In this document: one piece after another, positions 6,874-13,154 of the stretch
How positions within the stretch are numbered: position 1 is the first letter of the stretch
Layout: every line of letters begins with the position of its first letter
Assembly (NCBI GenBank): GCA_017557715.1
Contig: JAFYYE010000432.1
Location: 1 to 13,154, forward strand
Source: Pseudobutyrivibrio sp.
GTDB taxonomy: Bacteria; Bacillota; Clostridia; Lachnospirales; Lachnospiraceae
Direction: 5' to 3'
Length of the DNA: 13,154 nucleotides
The notes under the pieces: generated by a model
Database searches by the model: none
What the model saw: the letters and a program-made list of their open reading frames with translations, nothing else
What the model was told of the DNA's origin: nothing
Made by a program: the position numbers and the translations under genes

Positions 6874-7908
6874 ATGAGAAGGTTCTGCGGGTTTTTACTT
6901 TCTATACTTATATGCTTTAGTTTTACAGGTTGTAGCGCTACGGGAGATAATAATACTGTAAAAAATAGTATCCGCGTTGGAATTACTATGTACAATGAAT
7001 TTGATCCCTTTACAGAGGAAATACGACATAATATTGAGGACTATCTGATTCAATATCAGGAAAAATATGGTATTGAAATTACCACGACTGTTGCTTATGC
7101 CAGCAAAAACCAATTGCTTCAAAATGACCAGGTTCAAAGATTTATCGAGAAGGATTACGATGTTATTTGTGTTAATCTTGTAGATAGAACAGACCCTTCA
7201 GTAATTATTGAGGAAGCTAAATCTGCAGACATTCCTATTATATTTTTTAATCGCGAGCTGGTAGAGGATGATTTAAATCGATTTGAGAAGCTATATTATG
7301 TAGGTGCTCATCCCGAGGAAAGCGGAAGAATGCAGGGGGAAATTGTCGTTAACGCTTTAGAGAGCAAGATGCAGGATATTGATTTGAATCAGGATGGAGT
7401 GATTCAATATGTAATGCTTGAAGGAGAACCTGGCCATCAGGATGCAATAGTTAGAAGCAGAGTATCTGTAGAGACAATTACAGCTTCTGGAATTCAACTG
7501 GAAAGATTAGGCGATGAGATAGCAAATTGGGATAGACAACAGGCTCACACGAAGATTACATCTCTTTTGCAAGGATATCCTCGCCAAATAGAATTAATAC
7601 TGGCAAATGATGATAATATGGCGCTTGGTGCCGTAGACGCTCTTTTAGAGTTCGGTGTTCAATCAATGCCTTTGATTGTTGGAGTAAATGGACAGGAAGA
7701 AGCTTTAGAAATGATTGATGAAGGATTAATGGAGGGCACTGTTTTAAATAACGCCCAGGAAAAGGGGCAGATTATTGCGAAAATGGCGTTGTTTTTAGGT
7801 GCTGAAGGTAAGGTTCCTGATAATTTTGATTTGGTCAATAAGAAATATTATTTCATAGCCTATGAGCCAATTACTAAAAACAATATAAATGATTATTTGA
7901 AAAAATAG
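6874..7908 (+). CDS. MglB-like glucose/galactose-binding lipoprotein
   Basis: From the ATG at 6874 (GGAG six bases upstream) the product is 344 residues. The alternative ATG at 6862 overlaps the previous stop but has no ribosome site. A lipoprotein signal ends in FTGC, with C20 as lipidation site. The mature part resembles E. coli MglB closely. Compared with MglB contacts as I recall them, Y40, D44, F46, N126, H188, D190, R194, W219 and N292 match, and the calcium loop DLNQDGVIQ (170-178) with E240 is kept. Two contacts are exchanged: MglB N211 is D246 here and MglB D236 is N272. It should bind a hexose, probably glucose or galactose, at the outer membrane face. No MglA or MglC partner lies beside it; its neighbours are signalling genes, so a sensory role is likely, although feeding the nearby importer is possible. 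Confidence 0.87.
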   Translation: MRRFCGFLLSILICFSFTGCSATGDNNTVKNSIRVGITMYNEFDPFTEEIRHNIEDYLIQYQEKYGIEITTTVAYASKNQLLQNDQVQRFIEKDYDVICVNLVDRTDPSVIIEEAKSADIPIIFFNRELVEDDLNRFEKLYYVGAHPEESGRMQGEIVVNALESKMQDIDLNQDGVIQYVMLEGEPGHQDAIVRSRVSVETITASGIQLERLGDEIANWDRQQAHTKITSLLQGYPRQIELILANDDNMALGAVDALLEFGVQSMPLIVGVNGQEEALEMIDEGLMEGTVLNNAQEKGQIIAKMALFLGAEGKVPDNFDLVNKKYYFIAYEPITKNNINDYLKK

Positions 7909-7934
7909 TATTTATAATTACATTAATAAAAATG

Positions 7935-7964
7935 TTGCTAGAATAGGCTTTTAAGGTTTATAAT
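7935..7964 (+). promoter_or_regulatory. Candidate sigma-A promoter of the housekeeping gene run
   Basis: TTGCTA (7935-7940, four of six consensus bases) is followed after 18 bases by a perfect TATAAT (7959-7964). The predicted start near 7971 lies about 40 bases before the TTG start of the rhomboid-like gene. It probably drives that gene and glnS, which follows after 16 bases. Confidence 0.6.
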
Positions 7965-7978
7965 CTTTAAAGTCTATT
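7942..7978 (+). terminator. AT-rich dyad, weak terminator or operator
   Basis: Bases 7942-7951 pair with 7969-7978 (10 bp, one G-U), and 7953-7956 can extend the stem to 7965-7968 with a single-base bulge. The loop holds TATAAT, the -10 of the next promoter. It could end the sensory operon, but no real T-run follows (ATTATG). It could also act as a DNA operator over the promoter. Neither role can be decided by reading. Confidence 0.4.
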
Positions 7979-7999
7979 ATTATGTCTTAATGTACTTAC

Positions 8000-8004
8000 G
8001 GAGG
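8000..8004 (+). promoter_or_regulatory. Ribosome binding site favouring a TTG start
   Basis: GGAGG lies six bases before the in-frame TTG at 8011. The only in-frame ATG (7990) is upstream of this site and has no good site of its own. This supports TTG as the real start of the rhomboid-like gene. Confidence 0.75.
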
Positions 8005-8010
8005 TTTACT

Positions 8011-8871
8011 TTGCTAGACAAATTAGAGAAAAAAATCGGTAAATACGCAATTCCTAATCTCATAGTTTATCTGTTAATTGGCTATGTTATTGGATATTTG
8101 CTTCAATTTGGGCAAAAGATTACAGGCGTTCCATATCTTAACTATCTGATGTTGGAGCCACATTTTATATTGCAGGGTCAGGTTTGGAGATTAATCACTT
8201 GGGTTATTATTCCACCAGACACCAGCATCATTTGGGCTGTAATTATGTTTATGCTCTATTATCAGCTTGGTCAGACCCTTGAAAACACTTGGGGCACTTT
8301 CCGTTTCAACGTTTATATCTTTGGCGGAATGTTATTTACAATCATTGGTGCTTTTATCACTTATGCAATTTATGGCCCTACAGTGCCAATCGGTCAGTTT
8401 ATTAGCACATATTATATTAATTTATCAATATTCCTGGCATTTTCTACTTGTTTTCCAGATATGCAGGTTATGTTATATTTCATCATTCCTATTAAGATGA
8501 AATGGATGTCTATCTTTTATTTAGTGATTGTCGGCTATTCAGTATTAAGTTATTTGATTTCCGGATATCTTTTTGCTGCAATGCCTATTATTGCATCACT
8601 TTTAAACTGGTTCATTTTCTTTATGATGACCAGAAACCTTCAGCGCTACAATCCAAAGGATATTCATCGTAGAGCTGAGTTTAGAAGACAGGCCACACCA
8701 CCACGCACACAATATCGTGATGGTACTCCTATCGCAAGACACAAATGTGCAGTTTGCGGTCGCACAGAAATATCTAACCCAGAGCTTGAGTTTAGATTTT
8801 GTAGTAAATGTAATGGAAATTATGAGTATTGCAGTGATCATCTGTTTACTCATCAGCATATAAAGAACTAG
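8011..8871 (+). CDS. Rhomboid-like membrane protein without protease active site, with zinc-finger tail
   Basis: From the TTG start the product is 286 residues. About six membrane segments span roughly residues 14-205. Rhomboid-family features are present: GQVWRLITWVIIPP (about 56-69), the YYQLGQTLENTWGTFRFN stretch (about 83-100) and FPDMQVMLYFIIPIKMKW (about 148-165). The GxSG motif with the catalytic serine is absent; YYINLSIF stands where it should be. No histidine occurs in the last membrane segment. It is therefore probably a non-proteolytic rhomboid-fold protein. The cytoplasmic tail is arginine-rich and ends in a likely zinc finger: C246, C249, C264, C267, C274 and H277, H281, H283. 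It is likely transcribed with glnS, 16 bases downstream. Its function is unknown; chaperone-like or membrane-quality roles are only suggestions. Confidence 0.75.
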   Translation: MLDKLEKKIGKYAIPNLIVYLLIGYVIGYLLQFGQKITGVPYLNYLMLEPHFILQGQVWRLITWVIIPPDTSIIWAVIMFMLYYQLGQTLENTWGTFRFNVYIFGGMLFTIIGAFITYAIYGPTVPIGQFISTYYINLSIFLAFSTCFPDMQVMLYFIIPIKMKWMSIFYLVIVGYSVLSYLISGYLFAAMPIIASLLNWFIFFMMTRNLQRYNPKDIHRRAEFRRQATPPRTQYRDGTPIARHKCAVCGRTEISNPELEFRFCSKCNGNYEYCSDHLFTHQHIKN

Positions 8872-8887
8872 AAGGGAATAATTAATA

Positions 8888-10558
8888 ATGAGTGAAGAAG
8901 TAGTAAGCAAAAATTTTATCGAGCTTGAAATCGATAAGGACTTAAAGGAAGGGGTATACGACCACGTTTGTACACGTTTCCCTCCAGAGCCTAATGGATA
9001 TTTACATATAGGACATGCAAAATCAATCATTTTAAATTATGGTCTTGCTAAGAAATATAATGGCGAGTTCCACATGAGATTTGACGATACTAACCCTACA
9101 AAGGAAAAGGTTGAGTTCGTTGATTCTATCAAGGCTGATATTCAGTGGCTTGGCGCTGATTGGGGAGAGCATCTTTATTTTGCATCAAATTATTTCGATA
9201 AAATGTATGAGGTTGCTGTTGATCTTATCAAGAAGGGCCTTGCATACGTTTCAGATCTCTCTGCAGAGGAAATGAGAGAGTATCGTGGCGATTTCGAAAA
9301 GCCAGGTAAGGAAGATCCTAACCGCAACCGTTCAGTAGAAGAGAATCTTCAGATGTTTGAGGATATGAAGAACGGTAAGTATGAGGATGGTAGCCATACA
9401 CTTCGTGCAAAGATTGATATGGCATCACCTAATATCAACATGCGTGATCCAATTCTTTACAGAGTTGCTCACATGACACACCATAATACAGGTGATAAGT
9501 GGTGCATTTATCCAATGTACGATTTTGCTCATCCACTTGAGGATGCTTTTGAAGGTATCACACATTCAATCTGTACACTTGAGTTTGAGGATCACAGACC
9601 TCTTTATGATTGGGTTGTTAAGTCAGCTGGCTTTGCTAATCCACCACGTCAGATTGAGTTTGCTAAGATGTATCTTACAAATGTAGTTACAGGTAAGAGA
9701 TATATTAAGAAGCTTGTAGAGGACGGTATTGTAGACGGATGGGATGATCCACGTCTTGTATCTATCGCAGCACTTCGTCGTCGAGGTTTCACACCAGAGT
9801 CATTAAGAAAGTTTGTTGAGCTTTCTGGTGTATCAAAGGCTAATTCATCATCAGACTACGCTATGCTTGAGTACTGCATCCGTGAGGATTTAAAGACGAG
9901 CCGTAGTCGTGTAATGGCAGTTCTTGATCCAGTTAAGCTTGTTATTGATAATTATGAAGGCGATGATGTAGAGTGGCTTGAGGCTCCAAACAACCTTGAA
10001 AATGAAGAACTTGGAAGCCGTAAGGTCCCATTTGGCAAAGAGCTTTACATCGACAGAGAGGATTTCATGATTGAGCCTCCTAAGAAATATTTCAGACTTT
10101 ATCCAGGCAACGAAGTTCGTCTTATGAATGCATATTTCGTTACTTGTACATCATATGAGACAGATGAAAATGGCAATGTTACATGTATTCACTGTACATA
10201 TGACCCTGCTACAAAGGGTGGAGATGCTCCAGACGGCCGCAAGGTTAAGGGCACAATTCACTGGGTTGCAGCTAAGACAGCTCTTAATGCAGAGGTTCGT
10301 CTCTACGAAAATATTGTAGACGAGGAAAAAGGAGTGTATAATGAAGATGGTAGTTTGAATCTTAATCCAAACTCACTAACAGTTCTTAAAAATTGTCTCG
10401 TGGAGCCATCTTTAAAGGATGCTAAGGCTTATGATAGCTTCCAGTTTGTTAGACAGGGATTTTTCTGTGTTGATGCTAAGGATTCTAGGGAGGATGCCTT
10501 AGTATTCAATAGAATTGTATCTTTGAAGAGTTCATTTAAGTTACCTACTAATAATTAG
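8888..10558 (+). CDS. glnS: Glutaminyl-tRNA synthetase
   Basis: This 556-residue class I synthetase joins glutamine to tRNA-Gln in the cytoplasm. The signature PPEPNGYLHIGHAKS contains HIGH at residues 40-43. The GlnRS-specific RFDDTNP (64-70) and VDGWDDPRL (282-290) follow, then LRRRGFTPES, and the two beta-barrel anticodon-binding domains with DFMIEPPKKYFRLYPGNEVRLMNAYFV-type sequence and a CTYDPATKGG stretch. The length matches E. coli GlnRS (about 554). The second active-site motif, VMSKR in E. coli, reads VTGKR here (267-271): the catalytic K270 is kept, but M and S are changed. The overall fit excludes GluRS. Many Firmicutes lack this enzyme and amidate Glu-tRNA-Gln instead, so its ancestry is likely horizontal. 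GAAGGGA (8871-8877) is the ribosome site. Confidence 0.97.
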   Translation: MSEEVVSKNFIELEIDKDLKEGVYDHVCTRFPPEPNGYLHIGHAKSIILNYGLAKKYNGEFHMRFDDTNPTKEKVEFVDSIKADIQWLGADWGEHLYFASNYFDKMYEVAVDLIKKGLAYVSDLSAEEMREYRGDFEKPGKEDPNRNRSVEENLQMFEDMKNGKYEDGSHTLRAKIDMASPNINMRDPILYRVAHMTHHNTGDKWCIYPMYDFAHPLEDAFEGITHSICTLEFEDHRPLYDWVVKSAGFANPPRQIEFAKMYLTNVVTGKRYIKKLVEDGIVDGWDDPRLVSIAALRRRGFTPESLRKFVELSGVSKANSSSDYAMLEYCIREDLKTSRSRVMAVLDPVKLVIDNYEGDDVEWLEAPNNLENEELGSRKVPFGKELYIDREDFMIEPPKKYFRLYPGNEVRLMNAYFVTCTSYETDENGNVTCIHCTYDPATKGGDAPDGRKVKGTIHWVAAKTALNAEVRLYENIVDEEKGVYNEDGSLNLNPNSLTVLKNCLVEPSLKDAKAYDSFQFVRQGFFCVDAKDSREDALVFNRIVSLKSSFKLPTNN

Positions 10559-10578
10559 TCATTAGAAAAGGACACATT

Positions 10579-11457
10579 ATGAATTTACTTTCAGGAATGG
10601 AAAAGTTTGGCTTTTCAATGGATGAAGAGCTCGATATTTTGGCAGAGGACAAGCCAAAGAAGGGAGAAGCTGGTGCAGCAAAGTCTGCAACACCTGTGGT
10701 TAAGCAGGAGAAGGATTTTGTCATTGATAAAAAAGTTCGATGCCCTGTATGCGACAAGGATTTCCCAATTAGAGCAGTTTTAGCTACCAAACTTAAGAGA
10801 TTGGAGCCTGATTTCGATTTAAGGCCTAATTATGAGCATGTTGATAAGATTAAATACGATTTCTTGTCTTGCCCAAATTGCGGTTTTTCTGCTTTGGATA
10901 CTACATTTTCCAAAATAGATACTGCCAGAGTTAAACTTATTCGTGCTGAGTTTTGCCCTAATTTTAAGCCTCAGCCAAACGAACCACTTCCAGAAACATA
11001 TTCATATGAATATTCAATAGAGAAGTTTAAGCTCGCTCTTATTTGTACTATGAAAAAGCGTGCCAAGATGTCAGAAAAGGCTTATGTATGCCTTAAGATA
11101 GCATGGCTTAGACGTGCTCAGTTAAAGGAGCTTGAAGGTGATAAGAATGCTGATCCAAAGGTTGTAGAGATGATTAAGAAGGAGTTTGATGGCTTCTATA
11201 AGCAGGCCTATGAGGGCTTCATGAAGGCCATTTCTTCAGAGACTCCACCTTATTGTGGAATGGCTTCCGAAGCAGTTGATTTCATGCTTGCAAACATGTC
11301 TATCTACTATAAGCAGTATGATTCAGCTATGAAATTAGTTGCAAGACTTATCCAGTCACCTAGCACATCCCGTAAGTTAAAGGATAAATGTGTTGATTTA
11401 AAGGATGAGATTACAGCAAAGGTTGCGGCGGCTAAAGAAGCAGCCAAGACAGAATAA
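10579..11457 (+). CDS. DUF2225 family zinc-ribbon protein, function unknown
   Basis: This 292-residue protein appears cytoplasmic, with no signal or membrane segment. After a lysine/alanine-rich, probably disordered N-terminus (about 20-48) comes a split zinc ribbon: CPVC (C55, C58) and CPNC (C98, C101), separated by a basic stretch. The C-terminal two thirds is helical, with repeated SEKAYVCLKIAWLRR and FYKQAYEGFMKAISSE phrases that look like tetratricopeptide-like helices. This layout matches the DUF2225 family (PF09986), which is widespread in Clostridia and has no settled function. It begins 20 bases after the glnS stop, with AAAGGA (10567-10572) before its ATG, so it is probably co-transcribed with glnS. 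The neighbourhood of glnS, prmA and rsmE hints at a translation-linked or redox/zinc-related role, but nothing in the sequence proves one. Confidence 0.87.
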   Translation: MNLLSGMEKFGFSMDEELDILAEDKPKKGEAGAAKSATPVVKQEKDFVIDKKVRCPVCDKDFPIRAVLATKLKRLEPDFDLRPNYEHVDKIKYDFLSCPNCGFSALDTTFSKIDTARVKLIRAEFCPNFKPQPNEPLPETYSYEYSIEKFKLALICTMKKRAKMSEKAYVCLKIAWLRRAQLKELEGDKNADPKVVEMIKKEFDGFYKQAYEGFMKAISSETPPYCGMASEAVDFMLANMSIYYKQYDSAMKLVARLIQSPSTSRKLKDKCVDLKDEITAKVAAAKEAAKTE

Positions 11458-11464
11458 AGATGTA

Positions 11465-11495
11465 AGGACCACATATCATTTTGATATGTGGTCTT
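11465..11495 (+). terminator. Strong stem-loop between DUF2225 gene and prmA, without T-run
   Basis: A perfect 12-bp stem (11467-11478 with 11482-11493) and a 3-nt TTT loop begin ten bases after the DUF2225 stop; two further weak outer pairs are possible. It is followed by AAAATG, not Ts, so complete termination is doubtful. It may be a processing or mRNA-protection element, or a partial terminator before prmA. Confidence 0.55.
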
Positions 11496-11515
11496 AAAAT
11501 GTATAGAGGTACATT

Positions 11516-12478
11516 ATGAATTGGATTAAATATTCGATTAACACAACTACAGATGCCGAGGATATCATCGGAGCTACTCTTATGGAGCTTGGAATAGTCT
11601 CAATCGAAATTGAGAACAATATTCCTGTAGATGATGGTGATAGACAGGGTGGTGTATTCGAAGAACTTCAGCCTGATCTTCCAGAGGATGAGGGTTTATC
11701 AAAGGTTAGCTTTTATCTTGGTGAGGAAGATGACCACGAATCTCTTTTACAGCAGGTTAAGGCTTCGTTAGAAGAACTCAAGAGCACTATGGATATTGGC
11801 GAAGGCACAATCGATACTTCTGTTACTAAGCAGGAGGATTGGATTAATAATTGGAAACAGTTCTTCAAATCTTTCTATATTGATGATATTCTTATCAAAC
11901 CTACCTGGGAGGAAATCGCACCAGAGGATAAAGGGAAGATTTTTGTAGAAATTGATCCTGGAGTTTCTTTCGGAACTGGAAAGCATGAGACTACACAGCT
12001 TTGCATCCGACAGCTCAAGAAGTACCTTAAATCAGGTGATGAAATTCTTGATGTTGGTTGTGGTAGCGGAATTCTTTCAATTATCGCTAATAAGTTATTA
12101 GATGGTAATTGCCATTTAGTTGGTACAGATATTGATGAAGATTGTATTTCATCTACATATGAGAATTTTGAAGTAAATCATATTGATAAATCTGCTGGAG
12201 ATTTCTACGTAGGAAATCTTATTGATGATAAGAATCTTCAAGATAAGGTTGGATATGAAAAATACGATGTTGTTGTTGCCAATATTTTAGCAGATATCAT
12301 TATTGCAATGGCACCAGCAATTCCACCTACTATGAAAAACGGAGCTTACTTCATCACTTCTGGAATCATTGATTTCAAGGAGAACGAAGTAAAGGCAGCT
12401 CTTGAGTCTGTAGGTCTTGATATTATAGAGATTAATCACCAGGGCGAATGGGTTAATATTACCGCTCAGAAGAATTAA
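11516..12478 (+). CDS. prmA: Ribosomal protein L11 methyltransferase
   Basis: This 320-residue cytoplasmic enzyme uses S-adenosylmethionine to trimethylate ribosomal protein L11. The N-terminal part (about 1-110) is the L11-recognition domain, with the starting MNWIKYSINTTTDAEDII typical of Firmicute PrmA. The catalytic domain contains DPGVSFGTGKHETT (147-160), the SAM-binding motif I DVGCGSGIL (179-187), the acidic TDIDED (204-209) and NILAD (256-260), where the NxLA motif contacts substrate. It is full length and intact. The ATG has AGAGG (11505-11509) six bases upstream. rsmE follows after nine bases, a pairing common in Firmicutes that puts two ribosome-modifying enzymes under shared control. 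In most bacteria it is non-essential. Confidence 0.96.
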   Translation: MNWIKYSINTTTDAEDIIGATLMELGIVSIEIENNIPVDDGDRQGGVFEELQPDLPEDEGLSKVSFYLGEEDDHESLLQQVKASLEELKSTMDIGEGTIDTSVTKQEDWINNWKQFFKSFYIDDILIKPTWEEIAPEDKGKIFVEIDPGVSFGTGKHETTQLCIRQLKKYLKSGDEILDVGCGSGILSIIANKLLDGNCHLVGTDIDEDCISSTYENFEVNHIDKSAGDFYVGNLIDDKNLQDKVGYEKYDVVVANILADIIIAMAPAIPPTMKNGAYFITSGIIDFKENEVKAALESVGLDIIEINHQGEWVNITAQKN

Positions 12479-12487
12479 GAGAAGAAT

Positions 12488-13154
12488 ATGCAACAAGTAT
12501 TTGTTAATGAATCACCAGTAGGTGGCAAATTTAATATTACTGGTCAGGATGCTCATCATCTTACAAAGGTGGTGCGCCTTCGCCCAGGTGAAAGAATAAG
12601 AGTTTCTGTAGCAGACGGAACTAATTATATCTGTGAGGTTTCAGACTATATAGATAAGGATTTGGTTGCTACCGTCGTAGAAGAAGTCCCATCTACAGAA
12701 CTTCCAAATAAGATTTATTTATTCCAGGCTATTCCTAAAGGGGATAGAATGGAAACAATTATTGAAAAGTGTGTGGAGCTTGGAGCTTTCGAAATTATCC
12801 CAGTTGAAATGAAGAATTGCATTGTTAAGCTGGATGATAAAAAGAAAAAATCTAAGGTTGAACGCTATCAGGCAATTTCCAAATCGGCAGCCGAACAGTC
12901 AAAGCGTTCAATTATTCCTAATATCCATTCTGTAATGAGTTTTAAAGAGGCTTTTGAGTACGCTAAAACTCTTGATGTCATCTTGCTTCCATTTGAGAGT
13001 AAAAATGGCATGAAGGATACTTTTGATTGCCTTTCAAAGCTCGAAAAGGGGCAGAGCATTGGCGTTTTTGTTGGACCTGAAGGTGGATTTGCTCCAAATG
13101 AAATTGAAATGGTACAGGATTCAGTTCAGCTAATATCACTTGGACACAGAATAC
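12488..13154 (+). CDS. rsmE: 16S rRNA m3U1498 methyltransferase, N-terminal part (3' truncated)
   Basis: The frame opens at ATG 12488 and runs off the window after 222 codons, probably some 25-30 residues short of the end. RsmE methylates N3 of U1498 in 16S rRNA using S-adenosylmethionine. Visible family marks are the PUA-like N-terminal domain with QDAHHLTKVVRLRPGERI (about 19-36), then IPKGDRMETIIEKCVELG, KSAAEQSKRS, and the SPOUT-knot glycine motif GPEGGF at 196-201 followed by a conserved acidic residue. The last codons spell SLGHRI, the beginning of the SLGxRILRxET knot. The ribosome site is weak (AGAGAAG, 12478-12484), and with a nine-base gap after prmA it probably relies on coupled translation. 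Confidence 0.95.
   Translation, partial: MQQVFVNESPVGGKFNITGQDAHHLTKVVRLRPGERIRVSVADGTNYICEVSDYIDKDLVATVVEEVPSTELPNKIYLFQAIPKGDRMETIIEKCVELGAFEIIPVEMKNCIVKLDDKKKKSKVERYQAISKSAAEQSKRSIIPNIHSVMSFKEAFEYAKTLDVILLPFESKNGMKDTFDCLSKLEKGQSIGVFVGPEGGFAPNEIEMVQDSVQLISLGHRI

Noticed and set aside
7990..8010. ATG at 7990 as start of the rhomboid-like gene
   Set aside because: The ribosome site GGAGG (8000-8004) lies downstream of it and fits the TTG at 8011; the extra seven residues look like translated leader.
8602..9030. 142-codon minus-strand open frame across the rhomboid-like gene and glnS
   Set aside because: It is antisense to two clear genes, including the conserved GlnRS signature, and its product has no recognisable motif.
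11481..11507. TTGATA and TATAGA as a promoter for prmA
   Set aside because: The spacing is 15 bases and the -35 lies in the stem-loop; the match is too weak to call.

Overview
The window reads as chromosomal DNA from an AT-rich, low-GC Gram-positive bacterium. The best fit is a gut or rumen Lachnospiraceae (Butyrivibrio/Pseudobutyrivibrio/Roseburia type). This rests on AGGAGG-like ribosome binding sites, a YesM/YesN-type two-component system beside a ChvE-type sugar transporter, a glutaminyl-tRNA synthetase, and a DUF2225 zinc protein near prmA-rsmE. The genus is an inference. All twelve genes lie on the + strand. I saw no tRNA, rRNA, CRISPR array, insertion sequence or phage gene.

Region 1 (2-3161) is the end of a monosaccharide ABC importer operon: the C-terminal part of a ChvE-type binding protein, a strong intercistronic stem-loop, the double ATPase (mmsA/gguA) and the permease (mmsB/gguB).

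Region 2 (3162-7908) is a sensory operon. A compact gap holds a 91-nt hairpin, a 10-bp direct repeat with a 19-bp period and a likely promoter. It is followed by a short YesN-type AraC response regulator, a YesM-type dCache sensor histidine kinase, a membrane-anchored periplasmic-binding-protein-like sensor with no lipobox, and a lipoprotein very close to MglB (the glucose/galactose-binding protein). All four genes overlap or nearly touch. My interpretation is that one or both binding proteins capture a sugar outside the cell and signal through the kinase and regulator to control the neighbouring importer. This resembles the XylFII-LytS-YesN three-component xylose system of solventogenic Clostridium, but with two binding proteins instead of one.

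Region 3 (7909-13154) is a housekeeping run. It begins with its own promoter and a rhomboid-fold membrane protein that lacks the protease catalytic motif and carries a zinc-finger tail. Then come glnS, a DUF2225 zinc protein, prmA (methylates ribosomal protein L11) and the start of rsmE (methylates 16S rRNA U1498), which runs off the window. Most of this run concerns translation.
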